From positions 1,240,001 to 1,304,000 of the forward strand of contig OX637342.1 in assembly GCA_951799405.1 (NCBI GenBank): DNA of 64,000 nucleotides. Direction: 5' to 3'. Shown one piece after another: positions 41,161 to 52,540 of the stretch (the stretch's first letter is position 1; every line of letters begins with the position of its first letter). The translations under genes and the position numbers were made by a program. A model generated the notes under the pieces. The model searched no databases and had not been told where the DNA came from. It saw nothing but the letters and a program-made list of their open reading frames with translations. Source of the stretch: Agapetus fuscipes (lineage: Eukaryota; Arthropoda; Insecta; Trichoptera; Glossosomatidae).

Positions 41161-41860
41161 GAACTACAATTATTTTTAAGGCGACGAGATTTAAGCGTTA
41201 TTAATTACGGAACGGTCTTAATGTGTGCAAGTTTAATTAATTGGAATATAAGGTAGTCGAAATTATTTTCAGATAAAAACATAAATGACATAAAAATTGC
41301 GAGATGAAAGGCAGTTAGGTTTTAGTTTGTTAGTGAAAGTAATTACATGCAAGGCGATCTCTTCTTTGTTGTAATTCTTACCTTTGCGCGTCCACCTGTA
41401 AGTTAATAGGCTCATGGCTTTTACAGCATCTTTCTATGACCACCGGTCATCTGAAAGGCACTGCAAAATGGACCTTTATTAGTTATTTCAAGGAAAGGAT
41501 TCGGATACACGCGGCGTGAATCTAAGATTTCGACACCCTCGTCGATTAAGTGACTCTAATTAATCATGGCAAATGGCCCCAACGGCCTTTTGAGCACCTC
41601 CTCCAATTCCCCTTGTACTCTACCCAACTTCTCCGTATGGTAATCTTTTGCTGCAAAAAACCACGGGACAGGAAGGTTAGTCTGGATTGTGTGTGTTCAG
41701 CTACAAGTTACTGCAATAATGTTGGCTCCAAGCAAACTCCAAGTATATATGATCAGAGATCATGGAACATTAATCAACCAAAGGCGGGAATGTAGATTTT
41801 TTGACAATGTTTAGATAATAAATAATAATATAGAATTTGTATCTCATAATTTATGTATAA
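41161..41860. other. Unassigned DNA
   Basis: An 81-codon frame (41550-41795) is not recognised. No repeat identified. Confidence 0.3.
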
Positions 41861-41867
41861 CTTGATA

Positions 41868-42115
41868 TGAGGATGATATTGTAAAAATTGGTTCACTTAA
41901 CCAATGTCAACTTTGTCTCCAGATGGTGGCAAGAGGTTTTCTGTTCATTTGAAATTAAATTATTGTATTTTATAAATACACATGCAGCATGTATAAGAGC
42001 GAACTTAAACGAGTCTGCTTGTGACACTAATTACATTGAATATGATTCTGCAATGTTAACATATATTTGCCAATTCCACATGCTGCATGTGTAAGCGCTA
42101 ATTTACACGTGACGG
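41868..42115 (+). mobile_element. Rep-1 copy, diverged, with partial 3' duplication
   Basis: GATATGAGGATGATATTGTA to TAAGAGCGAACTTAAACGAG. A second ACATGCTGCATGTGTAAGCG at 42078 indicates a partial duplication or a second fragment. Confidence 0.6.
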
Positions 42116-42157
42116 GCAAGCATTTAATCACAGAACCCATTCTACGCAACTAATCTA

Positions 42158-42668
42158 CACACGTAGTGCAACTTCTTGCCCTCGGTATCCCCGAAAGGGT
42201 CGCAAGTGGCGATGACCTAGGTATTTATTTTTACGGGTAAGGGGGCCGGCCTCACACCAACCACTTTCAGTTGAAGTGAGGGTTTCCCAGCTCCCGGAAG
42301 GCTGGTTGTCATTTCTTGTGAGTACACCTTGACGGTATTTATTTTGGGTTTGAAATAGACACCGTAACGGGAAATCATTTCTGACACCCTCGGTGAGGAT
42401 CGAACCCTTGCTCTCGGCATGGAATGCAAGCATCCTACCAAATGAGCTATCGACCGGACTTTTGACGAGCTTTGTCGTTGCTACAAAGCCCCAATTTTCA
42501 AGCAAGATCCGGTTGCTTTAAGGCTGGATGGATCTTTTGATGACCGGTCTTTGGTAAAGGTTTATGAATTTTTCAATATTGTTATATTGTTTGTGCTTCG
42601 CTGGGATTCAAGCCCACAACCTTCCATTTACGAGTCTTAAGTGCTACCACTGGACTGCAGATCGGTCT
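42158..42668 (-). mobile_element. Composite SINE A-B, third copy
   Basis: Plus strand: ACTTCTTGCC..CCCCGAAAGGGTCGCA (SINE-B end), CAGCTCCCGGAAGGCTGG, GATCGAACCCTTGCTCTCGG (B box inverse), CGAGCTTTGTCGTTGC (junction), CAAGCAAGATCCGGTTGC (SINE-A), AAGCCCACAACCTTCC. It retains a TTTGAAATAGACACCGTAAC block lost in the copy at 22137. Confidence 0.85.
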
Positions 42669-42669
42669 T

Positions 42670-43590
42670 GCCTATAAATATCAAGTCCAAAGCTCTTACC
42701 ACTAAACCAAAACTCGTACACACAATATTTGGATAATTTGAGGCGAGCGTGGATCTAGTTAGTTTTTTACAGAAGCCATTTCCTGATCAATTCAACGAGA
42801 AGCAATCTTGTGGTTTGGATCCCATTTGGTGGCCCGTCTTAGACTTCTAGGACCATAAAGCGTTATGAAATATCTAGTTAAAAACGGTATATAATCTGCT
42901 TCGGCTACCTTATTCGGAAACGTAAAAAATATAGTATTTTTTGTTTCATATTCACTGGACCGCGGAGTTTTGAAGATTCTAAATGGATAAACAACTATTG
43001 ACATCCAAGGCTTAGTAATCTTGAAACCGAAATGCATCTAAAAGTCATTGACATTTTAAATTGCGGTAGTAATGAACAGCATTGTCAATTTCAGGTAAGT
43101 AGGTACCTATACGGGATTCAGTGCAAATTCTATACACATTATACAAACTGTAAACAAATTTGAAACTATATATTATTTTGTTTGCTTTGTGTATTATTTT
43201 TGGAAAAATTCTTCTTAATTGATTTCTAATAAATTTTATAGAACCATAGTTCGTAATAATTTGTAAAAATACAGTCCAGCAGTGGACAAAAATGACTAAT
43301 AAAAAGGTCCAAAAAAATCTGCTCCTTAGATGTAATTTATAAAGTCAACACTCCCCAATTTGTAGCATATAATTTGATCAACCTTTTCCATCTTATAATG
43401 ACATCAAAGCCGAGGAGAATCACGATGGTACAGCCTAATGACTTCCTCAAGGCGAAATTTTACACTTGACCCAGCAAAGTGGGTCCAGACCAAATATTTG
43501 TAAAAAAGATGTGCTCACAAGAGTATAACTAGGAGCAATTATATTCAGATTACGGCTGCATGTGTAGGTAGAGCAGGTATCTTGTGTCCA
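42670..43590. other. Unassigned DNA
   Basis: A minus frame at 42792-43037 is not recognised. No repeat identified by eye. Confidence 0.3.
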
Positions 43591-43596
43591 GTCCTC

Positions 43597-43731
43597 CGAG
43601 TATAAAATACTGCGTAAACTCCTCTAATGAATAAATATATGCAAACTAAATCACTCACTAGGAGCACGATTGAATATTTCATACATTTACGTTTTACGTT
43701 AACGAGAGTTTAGGTGAATCCTTTATACTCA
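43597..43731. mobile_element. M4 MITE
   Basis: Ends CGAGTATAAAATACTGCG and GTGAATCCTTTATACTC are imperfect inverse copies. The middle holds ATCACTCACTAGGAGCACGA. Related: 47475-47612 and 53959-54107. Confidence 0.65.
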
Positions 43732-43739
43732 TGTTGTAG

Positions 43740-44370
43740 ACCGCCTTGTGAGCCCGGATGCGGACTTTGCTAACAAATAAGCGGTTGAAGTCTTCTTCGT
43801 GTAACCTATACCACATTACGTTTAAACTCAGATACAGCGTTTACCTAAATATGTATGGAAAGGAAAGCAGCGCTTCTATTGAGAGTTACATTTTTGGTAT
43901 TCGGTATGGTTGAGCTGAAAGACTGGCTTGTACTTGAAAATCTTGCGATACTGGAGGGACCACTGAATACCGCATGTCTTTAATACGAGACCTCAGCAGA
44001 GCTGGTAGTCTGATTTTGCAAAAGGCGTCTTTTTTGAGTATTTCCAGGTATTTCACTAAATTGCGTGCTAATAAAAAAAAAGCTCTAATTATGACAGTGG
44101 TTTAACTAAGAAAAATAGGATAAAGCATTCGAAAAGATTATAACAGGGGTTTTCGCAGATAAATGCACCTTTTTCCCTATTTTCTACGAGAGAAAATACT
44201 AAAAAAGTGTGAAAACCCTTTGGTTAACAAGTTTTTCATGAACACTTCCTTATACTTAGTCCACTTACTATGCGAAGTCTCTCTATACTCCCAATAAAAA
44301 AAAAATCTACGATTTATCCAATCGGAGAATCAGCACTTATTTAGTTTTAAATATTTAGTTTTTACTTTTT
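43740..44370. other. Unassigned DNA
   Basis: No frame of note and no recognised repeat. Confidence 0.35.
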
Positions 44371-44439
44371 TTACATTATAGTTTAACCTTTAAGTTGGTG
44401 AGTTTACAAACTTTAAAAAAAATTTAGTACCTACTTAGT

Positions 44440-44690
44440 ACTTTACTTTACTTTCTTCGGCTCATAAGCCTTGAAGGCTCAGGGCCTTCCGCACCACAAT
44501 CTTGCAGGGCTCTCTGTCTTGTGCTGCTTCCCTCCGTGGTCCCCTCACTCCCAGATCTTTGGCATCCGCTTCGACGTCATCTGCCCACCGCATCCTGGGA
44601 CGTCCGAGTGGTCTAACACCTGAGGAGGCACCATCCAAGACAGTTCTGATGATCCTGGAGTCCTCTGCACGTGCTACATGTCCGTTTTTA
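44440..44690 (-). pseudogene. RTE-like LINE C-terminus with AGTAA tail
   Basis: The minus strand reads GHVARAEDSRIIRTVLDGAS, VRPLGRPRMRWADDVEADAK, DLGV, REAAQDREPCKIVVRKALSL QGL and stop, then AAGTAAAGTAAAGTAAGT. This is the end of a different RTE-like family from LINE-A. GC content is much higher than its flanks. Flanked by a direct repeat of about 75 bp (44371-44440 and 44691-44757). Confidence 0.8.
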
Positions 44691-44833
44691 CATTATAGTT
44701 TTACCTTTAAGGTGGTGAGTTAGCTCTTCACAACTTTTAAGTACCTATTTAGTGCCTTGTTAACATAAAAAAACACAATAATTGACCTGAAATTAATAAG
44801 AAAAAACTTATACATTAACTTTAAATACGTGCA

Positions 44834-45078
44834 GTACCCTTAGTACGGGTTGCAAAACTTGAGAAAAGTAAAGTTTACGGAAAATATTAATAAAGAGTGA
44901 TTTCTCCCAAAATCTGCCGTTTTTGTTTCTTACACTTTATGGTCTTAGCAAAAGAGTGACAGTGATGAAGAAAATCAAGTTCAAACAAACAAAAACGGCA
45001 GATTTTGGGGGAAATCACTCTTTAATAGTTGACATAACCTTTGCATTACTCAAGTTTTGCAACTCGTACTAAGGGTAC
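44834..45078. mobile_element. M1 palindromic MITE, complete
   Basis: GTACCCTTAGTACGGGTTGC to CAACTCGTACTAAGGGTAC, with the same arms and centre as 13776-14012. The inner GTGATTTCTCCCAAAATCTG pairs with CAGATTTTGGGGGAAATCAC. Confidence 0.9.
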
Positions 45079-45229
45079 CGATCATTAATTTTATTTTTCA
45101 AGAAAACTAAGAGAACCAGAAAAACCATACATTATACATTTTCAGTACTGAAAATTACGTAATAAAATATATACATATTATATAGTTATAAAACACATTT
45201 TTTTTTCTGATAAATTATTCTAAGAAGTG

Positions 45230-45385
45230 TTTCTTATCCACTCTTCTAGCTCTGTTGCTGGCCGAAGTAAGCTGAGGACCGCCTCTAAGCAGCAAACCCC
45301 GAACACACTCTTGTTTCCCGAAAACCACTCCGAAATCTCCGTCAAGGATTTCAGGAATACAAAACCTGGACTTCCTGCAACAAAG
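45230..45385 (-). other. Candidate terminal exon
   Basis: The minus strand has CACCTTTGTTGCAG before 45385. The frame then reads SPGFVFLKSLTEISEWFSGN KSVFGVCCLEAVLSLLRPAT ELEEWIRNTS and a stop at about 45220. Composition is GC-balanced against AT-rich flanks. A second frame is also open (HLCCRKSRFCIPEILDGDFG..). I recognise neither protein. AATAAA-like signals downstream are not convincing. Confidence 0.3.
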
Positions 45386-45449
45386 GTGAATCTTACACCC
45401 ATTAAACTTTACCATACTGTGAAATATGAAGAATCCTTATAATTTTGGG

Positions 45450-45890
45450 TTTATCTTTTAGTCTAGTCATCTACCATGTGCTTGTATGTCTTATGTACAA
45501 TAAATCCTTAAGGCTCCATTCTAAAGCCACAAAACCGATGCTGCAAAGGAATTTCAATTTGTATGGGTATCGTTGACAGGGGCGCACATCGATAACGAGG
45601 ATGTCTACACTTATTTTTTATTCGTGTTATTAAAAAACTATATTACCGTAATTTCAAGGGGCTTGTCTTCTACGAACATATTGATTAATAGCGTCCGGTT
45701 GCCCAGACGTAAAAAAGCTACCTGAAGCTCCCAGAAGATTCCAAACTCATGTACGTGTGTGTACACTATATGGAGTAGCCTTAAAAATCTACGAAATTCG
45801 GTACAGCGGTACCTCAAAATTCGAATAAGACATGAAGACTGAAGCAAACATGAATAGGATATTTTGTGGTGCATAAAAGAAGTGAAAGAA
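45450..45890. other. Unassigned DNA
   Basis: A minus frame at 45638-45874 is not recognised. No repeat identified. Confidence 0.3.
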
Positions 45891-45897
45891 GGCAGCT

Positions 45898-46363
45898 CGT
45901 CCCCTTAATTGTTGTTTGTATATCCATCAGAGGTAATTAATTTAATATGAGTGATGTTTGTATGTGTACTGGACCAGTGTGTCTTATCTATCTATCTATA
46001 ATCTAAGTTGCAAGGATATATTAATTCAAAGCTCTCAGATGTATGCCCACAAACAAACACGTGTAGTTCGCGCTTACAAATGCTGATTGTGTACTTACAA
46101 ATAAAATCTAAACCTCAAATGGACATAAGCCCTGCAACTCTTGCCGACATTCCCTAAAACAGGGGTGACATTGACAAAGTGAACCTTATTAACTTATGAA
46201 AACGAGAAATTAATTTTATAAATATTTGAAACCACTCTCACAGTATTGTGTTGTACGTTTTTTTCTTAGCTCAAATTGTGCAGAATGTGATTCTTTAGAT
46301 AACTTATTTGAAAGACTATCTTTAAATCAAGTGGTGGATACGCCAAATAAGCAATGGGGAGAT
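45898..46363. mobile_element. M2 MITE interrupted by Rep-1
   Basis: Left end CGTCCCCTTAATTGTTGTTT, right end CCAAATAAGCAATGGGGAGA. Subterminal blocks CATCAGAGGTAATTAATTTA and TTGTGCAGAATGTGATTCTT follow the M2 order. Rep-1 at 45989-46187 sits inside. Confidence 0.75.
45989..46187 (-). mobile_element. Rep-1 copy lacking its head
   Basis: TATAATCTAAGTTGCAAGGA (tail) to GACATTGACAAAGTGAACC. It ends where the head should start, 5' truncated in the same region as the copy at 3190. Confidence 0.85.
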
Positions 46364-46640
46364 GAGGTTTCCTCGTTTTAATATTTTTGAGAATGGATCT
46401 CAATCAGAATTTTAGGGAAGATATTTCCTGCTATTCTAAATTTAAATATTCTCTTCCAAGAGTTTTCCATGTTTAAGTAAATCAGAAAAGACGTAAGTGG
46501 AATTAGACTTTTGTTTGTTCTTTGAATGAGACTAAAAATTGATGGAGTGTTCACCAGATTCTACGAAAGAAAGCCAGCTCTTCTGTTTGAGTAATATAAG
46601 AATCGGTTATTTGTCTAATGATCCAATTTACGGACTAATA
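46364..46640. other. Unassigned AT-rich DNA
   Basis: No frame or recognised repeat. Confidence 0.35.
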
Positions 46641-46644
46641 AATC

Positions 46645-46872
46645 GGACGATAGATGATGATGATGGATGATTTCTTTCCTGTGGCGCCATTTAATGGTCC
46701 AGGACCATCTCAAGGGCGCCATGGCTTCTGGAGAAAAGTAGTGTCTTCAGTTCCTTTCTGAAGGTGGTGGTAGGCTGGTTCGCGCGAACACCGATGGGCA
46801 AATTGTTCCAGGCCACCGGCGCGGCCACCGCAAAGTTCCGCAGTTTCTTGGCAGAACACAAACAAAAATATT
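46645..46872 (-). pseudogene. CR1/L2-like LINE C-terminus with ATC tail
   Basis: The minus strand reads KKLRNFAVAAPVAWNNLPIG VRANQPTTTFRKELKTLLFS and stop at 46691. AAPVAWNNLP and FRKELKTLLF are the typical end of CR1/L2-group proteins. Tail ATCATCCATCATCATCATC. Different family from LINE-2. Confidence 0.75.
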
Positions 46873-46884
46873 TAATCGTCAAAA

Positions 46885-47095
46885 TAAGCACTTCGCTGGG
46901 TTGAAAAATTCATATCTGTTTATAGAAACCGACTGGTCACCTAAATAGTAACAACATTAAAAAATGGTTAATTTTATAAAACGCCGTTTAGTGGCACTAA
47001 CCACCCCAAGGGCGCTTAAAGGTCCACCAACCCTTAAACCAACTGGGTTTTGTTTGTGTAATTGGCGCTTTCTTAAGCAACGTCCGAGATCTATG
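46885..47095 (+). mobile_element. SINE-A, decayed, head missing
   Basis: CACTTCGCTGGGTTGAAAAA, then GGTCCACCAACCCTTAAACC, AACTGGGTTTTG and TTGGCGCTTTCTTAAGCAAC. 46980-47015 (ACGCCGTTTAGTG..CCAAGGGCGC) resembles an inverted LINE-2-type tail inside it. Confidence 0.55.
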
Positions 47096-47234
47096 TATTG
47101 GAATCACATACATAATCACTCACTGAATAAATTGACACTTTGAAAAAAAAACATTTAGGAAATACTTTGAAATGAAATACTAAGGTTAGAGTTAGCTATA
47201 GCTTACTTTCCGAAGTACAAACTCGTATAGGTAA

Positions 47235-47390
47235 GATGCAAGGAAAAATACCAAAAGCTGCAGGGATTCTATTCATTTGAGGCTCAGATTTTAATTTGTA
47301 AGTACACATGCAGCATTTTTAAGCACGAATTTACACTTGTCGTTTGTGGGAATGTATTTACATAACATGATTATAGATGACGAATATTGA
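47235..47390 (+). mobile_element. Rep-1 fragment
   Basis: AAAAGCTGCAGGGATTCTAT, TCATTTGAGGCTCAG and AATTTGTAAGTACACATGCA, to GTCGTTTGTGGGAATG. The head is lost. Confidence 0.65.
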
Positions 47391-47474
47391 AGATGTCTAA
47401 TACTGAAGCTCCGTTTTATATTGAATTTTGACCTAGGCCAGTATATCTCGCCTACTTTACTCCACTCTTACCTT

Positions 47475-47612
47475 GAGTATAAAACAATGCGTAAATTCCC
47501 CTAAATCGCGTGAATCGAAAAAATATATAAAAGCAAAATCCCTCACTAGGAGTCGTGCCGTATATTCAATACACTTTTCTATTAGCGTGATCGAAGGAAT
47601 GCTCTATACTCG
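47475..47612. mobile_element. M4 MITE
   Basis: GAGTATAAAACAATGCGTAA and GAAGGAATGCTCTATACTC ends, with ATCCCTCACTAGGAGTCGTG in the middle. Confidence 0.65.
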
Positions 47613-47619
47613 TGTTACA

Positions 47620-48215
47620 AAAAGGAAAATGGACCTTTGAAAAGGCAGCGGATACCTCTCAAAGCAATCTCATCTCATATTACTTGGACCTCAATTAAAA
47701 AAAAATACCAAAACGCAGAGATCTTCGGCCACGATACCCCGCCTCGGATTTTGGCCGCGGGGTATGTCGAACAATTTTCTGTCAGACAGGCCCGTCATTA
47801 CATGGTCCCCGAATAAGTTATGTACGCAAGGTAAACAGCGCGTCGTTACGGGCACACAAATTGTTTTATCGGCTCCAATTTTCGGTATTACCTGCTTGAG
47901 TAAATAAGAACTCCGCGCCAACGAGGGAGGCAGTTCAACATAATAATAATAAAATACGAAAGTAAAATAAATAACATCTCGTTATCGTGCACCAAGTATT
48001 CTTCTTCTTCTTCTTGTATGAAATTAAAAACTAATTGTACGAACCAGGAGCGTGCATCCCATACAGGCACATGCGCCTGATAGGTAGGCAATATTAAAAA
48101 AAAAGTCTGATTTAAGATTTGAAATTATGATTACGGTCGTTAGACATTCTATAGAATGAAAAAAAACGGATATGACTCCGACGAAAGGTAGAGAAAATTG
48201 TTCTTCTCTTTTGCA
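47620..48215. other. Unassigned DNA
   Basis: A minus frame (47691-47921: ..GADKTICVPVTTRCLPC..) in a GC-balanced stretch is not recognised. A TTC microsatellite lies at 47999-48015. Confidence 0.3.
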
Positions 48216-48221
48216 TAGTCT

Positions 48222-48503
48222 GATTTATTTGGTGAGCGCTGTTTTTGTGTGTATCACACCTCTAGAGCCCTCTGTGAGCTTGGTCGTCTCTGTAGAAAGC
48301 GCCAATTCTCAAGCAAGACCCAGTTGCTGTAAGGCTGGATGGATCTTTTGATGACCGGTCTTTGGTAAGGGTTTATGAATTTTTCAACCCAGCGAAGAGC
48401 AAATCTGAAAATATAAATGGTATATTTTTTGTGCTCCGCCGGGATTAGAACCCACAACCTTCCATTTACGAGTACGAAGTGTTACCACTGTAGTACGGAC
48501 CGG
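48222..48503 (-). mobile_element. SINE-A, full length with LINE-2-type tail
   Basis: Minus strand: CCGGTCCGTACTACAGTGGT (A box region), CGTAAATGGAAGGTTGTGG, CATCCAGCCTTACAGCAACT, GAATTGGCGC, then GAGGGCTCTAGAGGTGTGA and CACACAAAAACAGCGCTCAC. The last part is the LINE-2 3' end. Confidence 0.85.
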
Positions 48504-48746
48504 CAAAATTTAGGTTCGATTGGAGCCATCGTTACCGCTTCAGTCAATTTCAGATGAGTTATTTTAAAGGAATTGGAGAAAATATTTATTGTGAAATGTA
48601 TTTGCCTGTGCACGCGGCGTTATGATAACTGTGATATAGAGATGAAAGGGGTTTGCAACGTTTCATCAACGTTGTATATAATGTCATATAGGTGTCTGGA
48701 ACATTTGTTATACATTTTCTTGCTTTCTATATTTTCTACTGATTAG

Positions 48747-48925
48747 TTTCCATAAAATTTACTATTCAGTTTTCATAAGATACAACTATTTAGTTTCCAT
48801 ATGTTAAAACTATTTATTTTCCATAAAATGATACTGTTTAGTTTTCATAAAATTTACTTTTACGTTTCCATAAGATACAACTATTTAGTTTCCATAAGAT
48901 TTAACTGTTTACTTTCCAAAAAATG
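48747..48925 (+). repeat. 24-bp minisatellite, about 7.5 units
   Basis: Units follow TTTCCATAAGATACAACTAT then TTAG, with variants AAAATTTAC and TGTTAAAAC. The order is uniform and units are 23-24 bp. Confidence 0.85.
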
Positions 48926-48929
48926 TCAG

Positions 48930-49395
48930 TGTTACCTCAATAATGTTAACAACAACAAAAAATGCTGACAAAACTACATTTATCTTCTTCTTCTTAACAT
49001 GTATAAAAAAACTAATTACCAAGTGTGAAACAGAGAAGTTCTGACAACAAAAGGTTTATTGTCTGTGTGTGTACACAGTTTGTATAAAATGAAAGCAACG
49101 GAGCGACACAAACTCTCGTTGAATAATGTGTGAGTATGTAGGTACATATTTGTAAAAAAATCTATTGTTTTTTCTTACAATCCCTCGCTAGGGGTGCTAT
49201 CAAAATGGAACTACGTTTTCGGTCATATTATACCAAAGATTGTTATTATGTGCACGGTGAAGTTGACTTACTTTAGTCGCAAAACTGCAAACTTATAGAC
49301 ACGGCACCGTGCAAATTGATGAACCTTACCTTTATATGAATATGTTAAGAACAAAAAGTAAAGCAACATAAATAATAACAATAAATCACATTAAC
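48930..49395. other. Unassigned AT-rich DNA
   Basis: No recognised repeat or frame. Confidence 0.35.
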
Positions 49396-49414
49396 AAACT
49401 TACCACAGCGGCTG

Positions 49415-49660
49415 CCGTCTTGTCTTGTCTTGTATCCTGCCGCCATTCCTCTAGGGGTGGCCAGTACCTCCACACAAGTGCCTCCACTTGACTCTGTCCC
49501 TGCATACTACTTTCATCCCATCTAATTTCATCACTCTTTTCATGCATGCTCTTCTCTTGTTTCCACTCTGTAAATTCCATTCATTCGCAATCTCACTTAT
49601 CTGATCAATCCATTATTTTCTAGGTCTTCCCCTTCCACGCTTACCTATTACATGCGCCGT
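49415..49660 (-). mobile_element. LINE-A-related 3' end with ACAAG tail
   Basis: Minus strand: GKRGRGRPRK-like start, WINQISEIANEWNLQ, RRACMKRVMKLDGMKVVCRD-like residues in broken frame, then AGGTACTGGCCACCCCTAGA and GGCGGCAGGATACAAGACAA with ACAAG repeats. A third variant tail for this group. Confidence 0.7.
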
Positions 49661-49993
49661 GCGCATAAGAATAATGTATACGGAATGGTTTTTGTAGTTT
49701 ACGGATAATTTATTCTTTCACATAAATTTGTTTCATCTCATTTGAATTAATTAATATCCATTCATAACAAACAAATTAAATTGCATTACAATTATTAATG
49801 TTGAATCGTTAATATTTAACAGGTCCGTGATTTCGCATTTATCAATCTCTGTTTTTTTTACTTTCTTGCTATAGCTGAAGGCTATAAAGAAAGTATTGAT
49901 TTGGTGTGAAAATTTGTTTTCGAGTTTTTCACGGAAATGAGTTGTCCTGGTGCAGGACATGCCAAAAAACACTATCTTTCAAAAACGTCCGTC

Positions 49994-50062
<69 letters not shown>

Positions 50063-51130
50063 GTGTCACTTTCCAAAGTATAAGACCTAGAGATACCAAA
50101 TTTTGGCTTCATCAACTTTTTTGGACATCTATTAAGTATGAATAACATGGCATTACACCAACGTGAAAATTCAAGATGGCTGCCATACAAAAAAAACATA
50201 AAATTGCACTTTTCTCAAAAACGGCTCCAAGAATTTTTCTTAAATTTTCAGAGTTGCCATTAATTAATTTTTAACTTAATAAATTATGTATTACAACACT
50301 CTTGCTAATTTGTGTCTATGGGCTGCCATATGAAAAAAACAAACAATCGTGATTTTCTCGAAAGTTAAGGGGTTAACAAGAATATAATGTTCTACAATAT
50401 TATAAAAAACATAAATTTCTACAAAATTAAAGAAAAAATATTTTGAAAAAAATATTAAAAGCACTGTTTACACGACCTCAAATTTTAAATCGAAAATATA
50501 ACAAAAACCCATTAAAATTCAAGATATTTAAATTTGTATTAGATGTAAAAGAAATAACAAGTTTGTCACTACAATTCATAACGAAAGATTTTTTCTTTTT
50601 TGAAAATTCAAGATGGCTTCCGAAGAGCTGAAAATTTTAAATGTGATTATCTCAAAACCGGCTCCAACGATTTTTCTCAAATTTTCTGTGAATTCGTAAA
50701 TTAAATAGTGCTATCTACTGATAATAATTATTACTTCATCATGATCTCGATTTAGGGAGTTGCCATACAAAAGAAAAAAAAAATGAAAAATCCTCGGCAG
50801 TTAGAGGGTTAATAAAAAAATGATGTTCTACAAATGTAAAACAATAATTATAACGTATATATTGCCATCATTATTTTTTCCAAAAAGTGAATAAAAAGTA
50901 TAGCCGCCATACAAAGTGAAAATTTTCCATACAAAATGTATTAGCAATTTTCTTGGTAGTCAAAGGATTAAAATAAGATAAAAGGCTGCGATTCTTAAAA
51001 TTTTATAAATACCAATAATAATTAGTTGTTACGTTTTTAAAATATAACTAAAAAGTTTCCCCACCATACAAAGTCCTAGTTTGCATACAAAAGGGTTCAA
51101 TGACCATCAATATATCTATATATCTAGATT
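49661..51130. repeat. AT-rich region with GT microsatellite and an internal degenerate duplication
   Basis: A GT run covers 49999-50054. 50172-50390 and 50606-50830 share the order CAAGATGGCT, CTCAAAA(A/C)CGGCTCCAA, GATTTTTCTCAAATTTTC, GTTGCCATAC and GGGTTAA, so they are an old duplication about 435 bp apart. Frames here are low-complexity and not coding. Confidence 0.55.
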
Positions 51131-51132
51131 CT

Positions 51133-51386
51133 AGATTCTAAAATCTAAGTTGCAAAGATATATTTAAATTAAAAACTCATATCAAATGCATGCCCAGAAA
51201 CAGACACGTGTAAATTCGCGCTTAAAAACGCTGAATGTGTACCTACTTACAAATTAAAACCAAATCTCAAATGAACATAAAACCTGCAACTCTTGCCGAC
51301 TCTCCTTGAAACAGGGGTGACATTGACAAAGCAAATTATTTTTTCACTATGGGTGGTCAGCTTTATACCAACCTATAAGTCAAGGA
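51133..51386 (-). mobile_element. Rep-1 copy, near full length
   Basis: AAAATCTAAGTTGCAAAGAT (tail) to ACCAACCTATAAGTCAAGGA (head) on the plus strand. The hairpin CTTGAAACAGGGG is retained. Confidence 0.9.
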
Positions 51387-51391
51387 TCTTT

Positions 51392-51485
51392 ATTGTGTAA
51401 TTGGCGCTTTTTCCAGAGAAGACCAACCTCGCAGAGGGCTCTTGAGGTGTGATTCACACAAAACGGCGCTCAACAAATAAATCAA
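51392..51485 (+). mobile_element. SINE-A 3' fragment with LINE-2-type tail
   Basis: GTGTAATTGGCGCTTTTTCC, GACCAACCTCGCAGAGGGCT and CTTGAGGTGTGATTCACACA. It directly abuts the Rep-1 head on the other strand. Confidence 0.8.
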
Positions 51486-51489
51486 CCAA

Positions 51490-51915
51490 ATATGTCTATT
51501 CATTTAAGTATTTATATGGCTATATCCATATTGTACAAGTATGCAGGTACACACCGCGGTGGAATAAAATTGATTTATAATTGATATATTATATTTTTTA
51601 TTGAAACGGCATAAGCCGGTAGATGATTCTAGCTTTACATACGTCATACAGTGGGTTAATTTTTGCAAGAAAGTCGAGTACAGATTCTGTGCAATTTATT
51701 TTATTAATATTTGCAAATTACAAAGTATCTGCAATTTGTACGCTAATGAGTCCGTTTGTGTTTATGAATTGCATTCACCTGCTGTATAAACCCGTTAATA
51801 AGGAGTTAATCAGTTGTTGAAATTGTGATTAATTAAGTGAATAACGAGGGGCTTTGATAAATGCAGTGGCGTCAGCAATACAGATTACATAATTTGAAAT
51901 GCATCTGTGAATTTA
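51490..51915. other. Unassigned AT-rich DNA
   Basis: Overlapping frames of 62-65 codons at 51601-51820 are not recognised. Confidence 0.3.
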
Positions 51916-51922
51916 AACAGTA

Positions 51923-52195
51923 CGTCCACTTAGTGATTGTTTGTCTTATGTCCATTAGAGGTAACATGACATGAGCAATGTTTGTATGTCTATTGGACCA
52001 ATGTGTCTTATGAATGCTGGAAATTGATTTAAAAAATATTTAAAACAACTCTTACATTATCGTGCAAGCCGTTTTTTTCTTAACTCAGGTTGTGTAGAAT
52101 GTGAGACCTTTCAATAAAGACAATTTCATTGAAAGGTGGTCTTTGAATCAAATGATAGATAAGCCATACAAGCACTGGGGGGACGAGTAGTAATA
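51923..52195. mobile_element. M2 MITE, best preserved copy
   Basis: Left end CGTCCACTTAGTGATTGTTT and right end ATACAAGCACTGGGGGGACG. TCTTATGTCCATTAGAGGTA, TGTGTAGAATGTGAGACCTT and GGTGGTCTTTGAATCAAATG give the family order. About 270 bp, no coding content. Confidence 0.8.
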
Positions 52196-52289
52196 GTTTA
52201 ATTGTAACTTATTTTAGATTTGTTAAAATATTTGTGACTATAACAATTTAAGATCACAATTTGATAATGTTACACTACTCTACTAAGCG

Positions 52290-52540
52290 TTATAAATAGT
52301 GTAACTTCTTGCTGCGTTTTCCATGAAGGGATCGTTTTACATGTGGCGAGTGAAACCTATTTATTTGGGGGTATCCCAGCTCCCAAAGGGCTGGTGCTCA
52401 TTTTTAATGAAAGCTGAGTAAACCGCGCCGGAAGTTTTAATTTTGGAATTGAAATAAAGACAACCTCTTTGAAATCCAAACCCGAGCTATCTGTATGAAC
52501 TACAAGCACTCTATCAACTGAGCTATCAACTGGACTTCAT
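52290..52540 (-). mobile_element. SINE-B copy
   Basis: Plus strand: GTGTAACTTCTTGCTGCGTT, CCCAGCTCCCAAAGGGCTGG, CAAACCCGAGCTATCTGTAT and ATCAACTGAGCTATCAACTG. The B-box inverse is mutated (GAAATCCAAACCC). Confidence 0.8.

Noticed and set aside
49999..50199. Coding frames with valine/cysteine or histidine/threonine runs
   Set aside because: They are translations of the GT microsatellite on both strands.
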